A stretch of 64,000 bases of DNA, from contig JAYKAV010002945.1 of the NCBI GenBank assembly GCA_035582835.1, positions 594,234-658,233 on the forward strand, read 5' to 3'. Under the pieces are notes generated by a model. It ran no database searches. It saw nothing but the letters and a program-made list of their open reading frames with translations, and had not been told where the DNA came from. Within the stretch, counting starts at the first letter, position 1; the number at the start of each line of letters is the position of its first letter. Position numbers and translations under genes: made by a program. This document shows positions 60,754 to 64,000 of the stretch, piece after piece. The stretch is from Phoebastria nigripes (Eukaryota; Chordata; Aves; Procellariiformes; Diomedeidae).

Positions 60754-63700
60754 GGGGAGCAGCAGACCATCACCCTCATTTTCCAGGAATCTGGCAATAA
60801 TTGAGGCCAGATTCCCTGTGGCCTGAGAGCCATCACTACCTTTAGCAGCTGCTTGATAAAAAGCTCAGCAAACAAAGCATTCCCTTGGAAACATAGGTGC
60901 CTGTGGACTCAACTACAGTCCAAAACTTCTGGAGCAATTTTACCAGAGGAAACAAAGACTTGAAGTAAACCAAAAGTTAGCTATTTCTACCACTGTTCTA
61001 CTTTCTTGTCTGTGACTTTTTTTTTATGATTATTGCAATTTTGGAAATGGACTCCATCATATTAGCATGACCGAAGAGACAGAAGTCCACTGCAGGTGTC
61101 ACTAGTGATTCAAAATACTAACGGTAATTGTGCATTTAATTTTGGACAAATGAACTGTAGTGCTTGTAGCAGATCAAATCCCATAAGACAAATTCTCATC
61201 TCCTGTATGCAGATTTGCTCTCCTGAGGCCTTTTGTGTTGTGGAGTTATGTTCCTGGGAATAACCGTCTACCATGAAAATGGCTGGTCACAGTATCATAT
61301 TGAAAGAACATTTTGTTTCCTGACACCTTAAGAATGTTAAGAAAAACTTGGGATACCACTGTACCTGATTAACCTTTCTTCTCTAACCCATATGGCATTT
61401 CAGCTTCTGTTCAACAAAAATAATTTCCATTTAATGGGAGTGTTAGCAAAATTTGCTTAATTTGTGGAACAACACTGATCACCGAGGGATTGGTGATCAC
61501 ACTGAAAATAAATAAGCATCTTCCTTTCTTCCTCTCCCCTTCAAGAAAATGCATTAGGTGGAGCTTTCAGGTGTTGATCCGTACCACAAAAGGTGAAGGA
61601 CAAGATCAAAGGAAGATGCAAGGTTCCTCTGGCATCCTACGGGGCTGGAGTTAGAAGTCTGTGAGAATCTCAGAAGAATTGCTATAAGTTTCATTTTCTG
61701 ATACATTTTTCACTTTTTGTTGTAGGGAATCCATCTGTGTGTTTACTTACAGGAACACAGCCTTGCATAGCAAAACAGACCTGAGACTTATTGTCGTTTC
61801 CTGGCTAATTACTTTTTAAATACCTGAACTCAAACTCCAGTTGTGGAGGAATGCAGTAACTACAACACTGCATCGTTAGTGACTTCAGCTCTAAAATTTT
61901 GTCTGGAGAGCTTTTCTGCAGCTGGTACCCCATTATCTGGTAAGATCAGATCCTGAAGGGGCAGATGAGGTGGACAAAGGGCAATACATGTCTCCTGGTT
62001 AATTTCTGTTTCTTTCCCAAATAAATGCACTAATTTTAAAGTCAGATAAGGTTGAAAAACTCTTCCAGAGAAAAAAAAAAGAAATAAGAAAAGCAAAAAG
62101 TAAAAAAATTGTATAACTAGACTCTAATACCCTTAGAGATATTTAATGAATAAATAAATTTTAAAAGGAAATTAGTGGGATAATAATTTTTATTTTTAAG
62201 CCCACCACCAGTGGCCTTTTTGTAGACAACAAACATGGCAGTAAGCAAGCTTTACAAACCTGCAGTCTTCTAGAAAAATGCAGGCATATGAAAAGGGTGT
62301 CATGGCTTAAGAAAAATGGGGCTGTGAAAATCTCCAGGTATCACTCACTTAAATTGAAATCTTATCTACTACCCTTGAGTCCCATGTCCATACATTAGAA
62401 GACAAACCCATAGGTAATCAAATATCATTTGTTAAAAAGCTTCCATCTTGCACCAATATAAAAGTAAGGTAGTTCAAGAGGGGGAAAAATATCTGCTATT
62501 GGCTCCAGAGAGGTGACTGTAGTGACCATAGAAACAGAAATCTCACAGAAGGCTGAGCAACACTCCTTTGCCAGCCTACCCATTGCTGAAGGTACGCTGA
62601 ATCTTATGATACAGAGGCTGCTGTAGAGATGGTTGAATACCAGGAAAACATTGCTGATGTTAGTGTTCTTAGCAAGCACTTCTTTCTGAGAGAAGGACTG
62701 TGAAAAATTAAGCTTTAAGTTAATTTTTAATTTGCAAGTGTTTCAAACTAGAAATCCTTTGTCTAAATCTGATCTCTTTCTCTGAAGTTGCCTTAGCCAT
62801 TAGAGAAATAGTAGGAGTTCCAGCAGGGAGCAGACAGCAGGAAATGCTGCTGTTTCCTACATCAGCTATTAGGAAAAAAAAAAAAAAAAAAGTGACAACA
62901 AAAACCTGCAAGCAGATAATGAAATAATTGAAAATGTGTATTAGCTCTGATTCTCCGCTGTCTTCCATAACCATTAATATTGAAACAAAGTGGATACAAA
63001 ATACTGTTAAGCCTGACAATAAAAAAAAAAAGTAAAAAAAAGAAAATTGTTTCCCAGAGTTCAAGACTATGAATTCAAAGCCTACTTTGTTTGATTTATA
63101 GAGCTACAAGAGGAAGAACAGTCACCCACCATATTTCTGGCTTCCCTACTCAGCTCTGCCAAACAAGCATAACTTCAAAACCATCCAAACTGTTCACACG
63201 CAGTATCTGTACCTGCTGGGACATGTCAGTGCTATGCCAGTCAAATGCCAGCTACTTACTTATGCTGGGACTGATTTGCCTTATCAAAAGAGTGAGAAAC
63301 ATCACCTGGAAATGACGATCTTGTCCTTTAACTGCAGTGAAGTTATTCTAGGCATATGCTGCCACAAAACAGAATCTGACTGGTATAGATTTGCCCCCCA
63401 GTTACACAGGCACAGATGTTTATATACAGCAGGTGGAAGTGATACATCACATCTTATGTCCATTGCAAATGAGGTGCAAACTATCATCAGGCCCAATGGA
63501 GGAAAACACAACTATTTGTGGTTCCCTGAACCATTGGCCAGCTGGTGGCCAAACCAGTCTGTAATCCCAAGGGTTGTGTAAAAGTGCTTTCCCTCTGCAG
63601 CCAGCAAGCCAGTCTATCTCTTCTCTTCAACCAGCTCTGCAGGACATGTTGTGTCCATGCCCTAACAAAAGGAAAATTCATAGCTTTCCCATGCATGTGA

Positions 63701-63890
63701 ATACTGAGTGAAAGAAGGAACATGCTAGAAGAGAGTGCTTTCACAGGCAAGTGTGAAATTTCTGGATAGTCAATGAAAAGCAGAGGTGAAGGGTAAAATT
63801 CTTGGTGTCTTCCATGAAAGATAACAATTTTACTATGCTTTCAAAAGTTTCTCCCTCTCTATTTCACACCTTGCTTATTTCTCACACTTA
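60754..63890. other. Unique sequence without a supported gene
   Basis: The stretch holds an 8-base inverted repeat with an 8-base spacer at 61476-61499 and an 18-base A run at 62874-62891. A plus-strand open frame of 115 codons at 63234-63581 overlaps other frames on both strands and has no domain. Confidence 0.5.
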
Positions 63891-64000
63891 GAATCATAGA
63901 ATCATAGAATCATTAAGGTTGGAAAAGACCTCTAAGATCATCGAGTCCAACCGTCAACCCAACACCACCATGCCCACTAAACCATGTCCCTAAGCGCCTC
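63891..64000 (-). mobile_element. CR1 LINE 3' end, cut by window end
   Basis: Three ATCATAGA-type tail units at 63891-63912 are followed by AAGGTTGGAAAAGACCTCTAAGATCATCGAGTCCAACC and a C-rich stretch ending at the window edge. This is the classic 3' end of a CR1 in minus orientation. The intact tail units suggest a comparatively young copy. Its length cannot be judged because the window stops inside it. Confidence 0.95.

Noticed and set aside
60477..60875. 132-codon minus-strand frame rich in E, R, K and G
   Set aside because: Its charged stretch is simply the translation of the purine strand of the pyrimidine tract at 60685-60753.
1..64000. Bacterial or phage defence system, CRISPR array or operon
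   Set aside because: The base composition, CR1 elements and lack of dense coding exclude a prokaryotic or phage origin, and no spaced direct-repeat array is present.

Overview
This window looks like nuclear DNA from a bird, or possibly another sauropsid. It is AT-rich, has very few clear genes, and carries four CR1 LINE fragments. Three of these keep the CR1-type 3' end of repeated ATTCTATG units, or its complement ATCATAGA. CR1 with such tails, at only a few percent of the sequence and without abundant SINEs or L1, is the usual pattern of avian genomes. A few weak, old copies resembling the amniote SINE MIR are also present. I see no bacterial, plasmid or phage features, no rRNA or tRNA gene, no CRISPR array and no operon. 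The window is best read as a stretch of intron or intergenic DNA.

Layout. Bases 1-7470 are mostly unique sequence, with a candidate conserved regulatory block around 1150-1660. At 7511-7632 there is one plausible terminal coding exon, with a good 3' splice site, 39 codons and a TAG stop. It is the only non-transposon coding candidate I would defend, and I do not recognise the protein. A (CAAAA)n/(CAAA)n microsatellite lies at 9853-9927 and a CR1 3' end in plus orientation at 11676-12024. At 15027-15988 two near-identical 184-base direct repeats flank a 594-base CpG-enriched insert that holds a 21-base near-perfect palindrome. From 16 to 30 kb the sequence is unique, with possible ancient SINE remnants. 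At 30.9-31.5 kb there is a G-quadruplex-type G run followed by a CpG-rich patch with overlapping open frames.

The right half contains a relatively well preserved minus-strand CR1 at 40803-41751, where the reverse transcriptase FADD motif can still be read. Three MIR-like relics lie near 43.2, 46.0 and 52.2 kb. An older, frameshifted minus-strand CR1 spans 57612 to about 58640. A 69-base pure pyrimidine tract lies at 60685-60753, and a further minus-strand CR1 tail at 63891 runs off the window end.

No set of genes works together here. Most open frames in the window are short and show no recognisable domains; the longest unexplained one (173 codons, 3505-4026 minus) is within what chance gives in 64 kb. 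I found no convincing new biological system. The best leads are the orphan terminal exon, the duplicated segment around 15-16 kb and the CpG/G-run patch at 31 kb.
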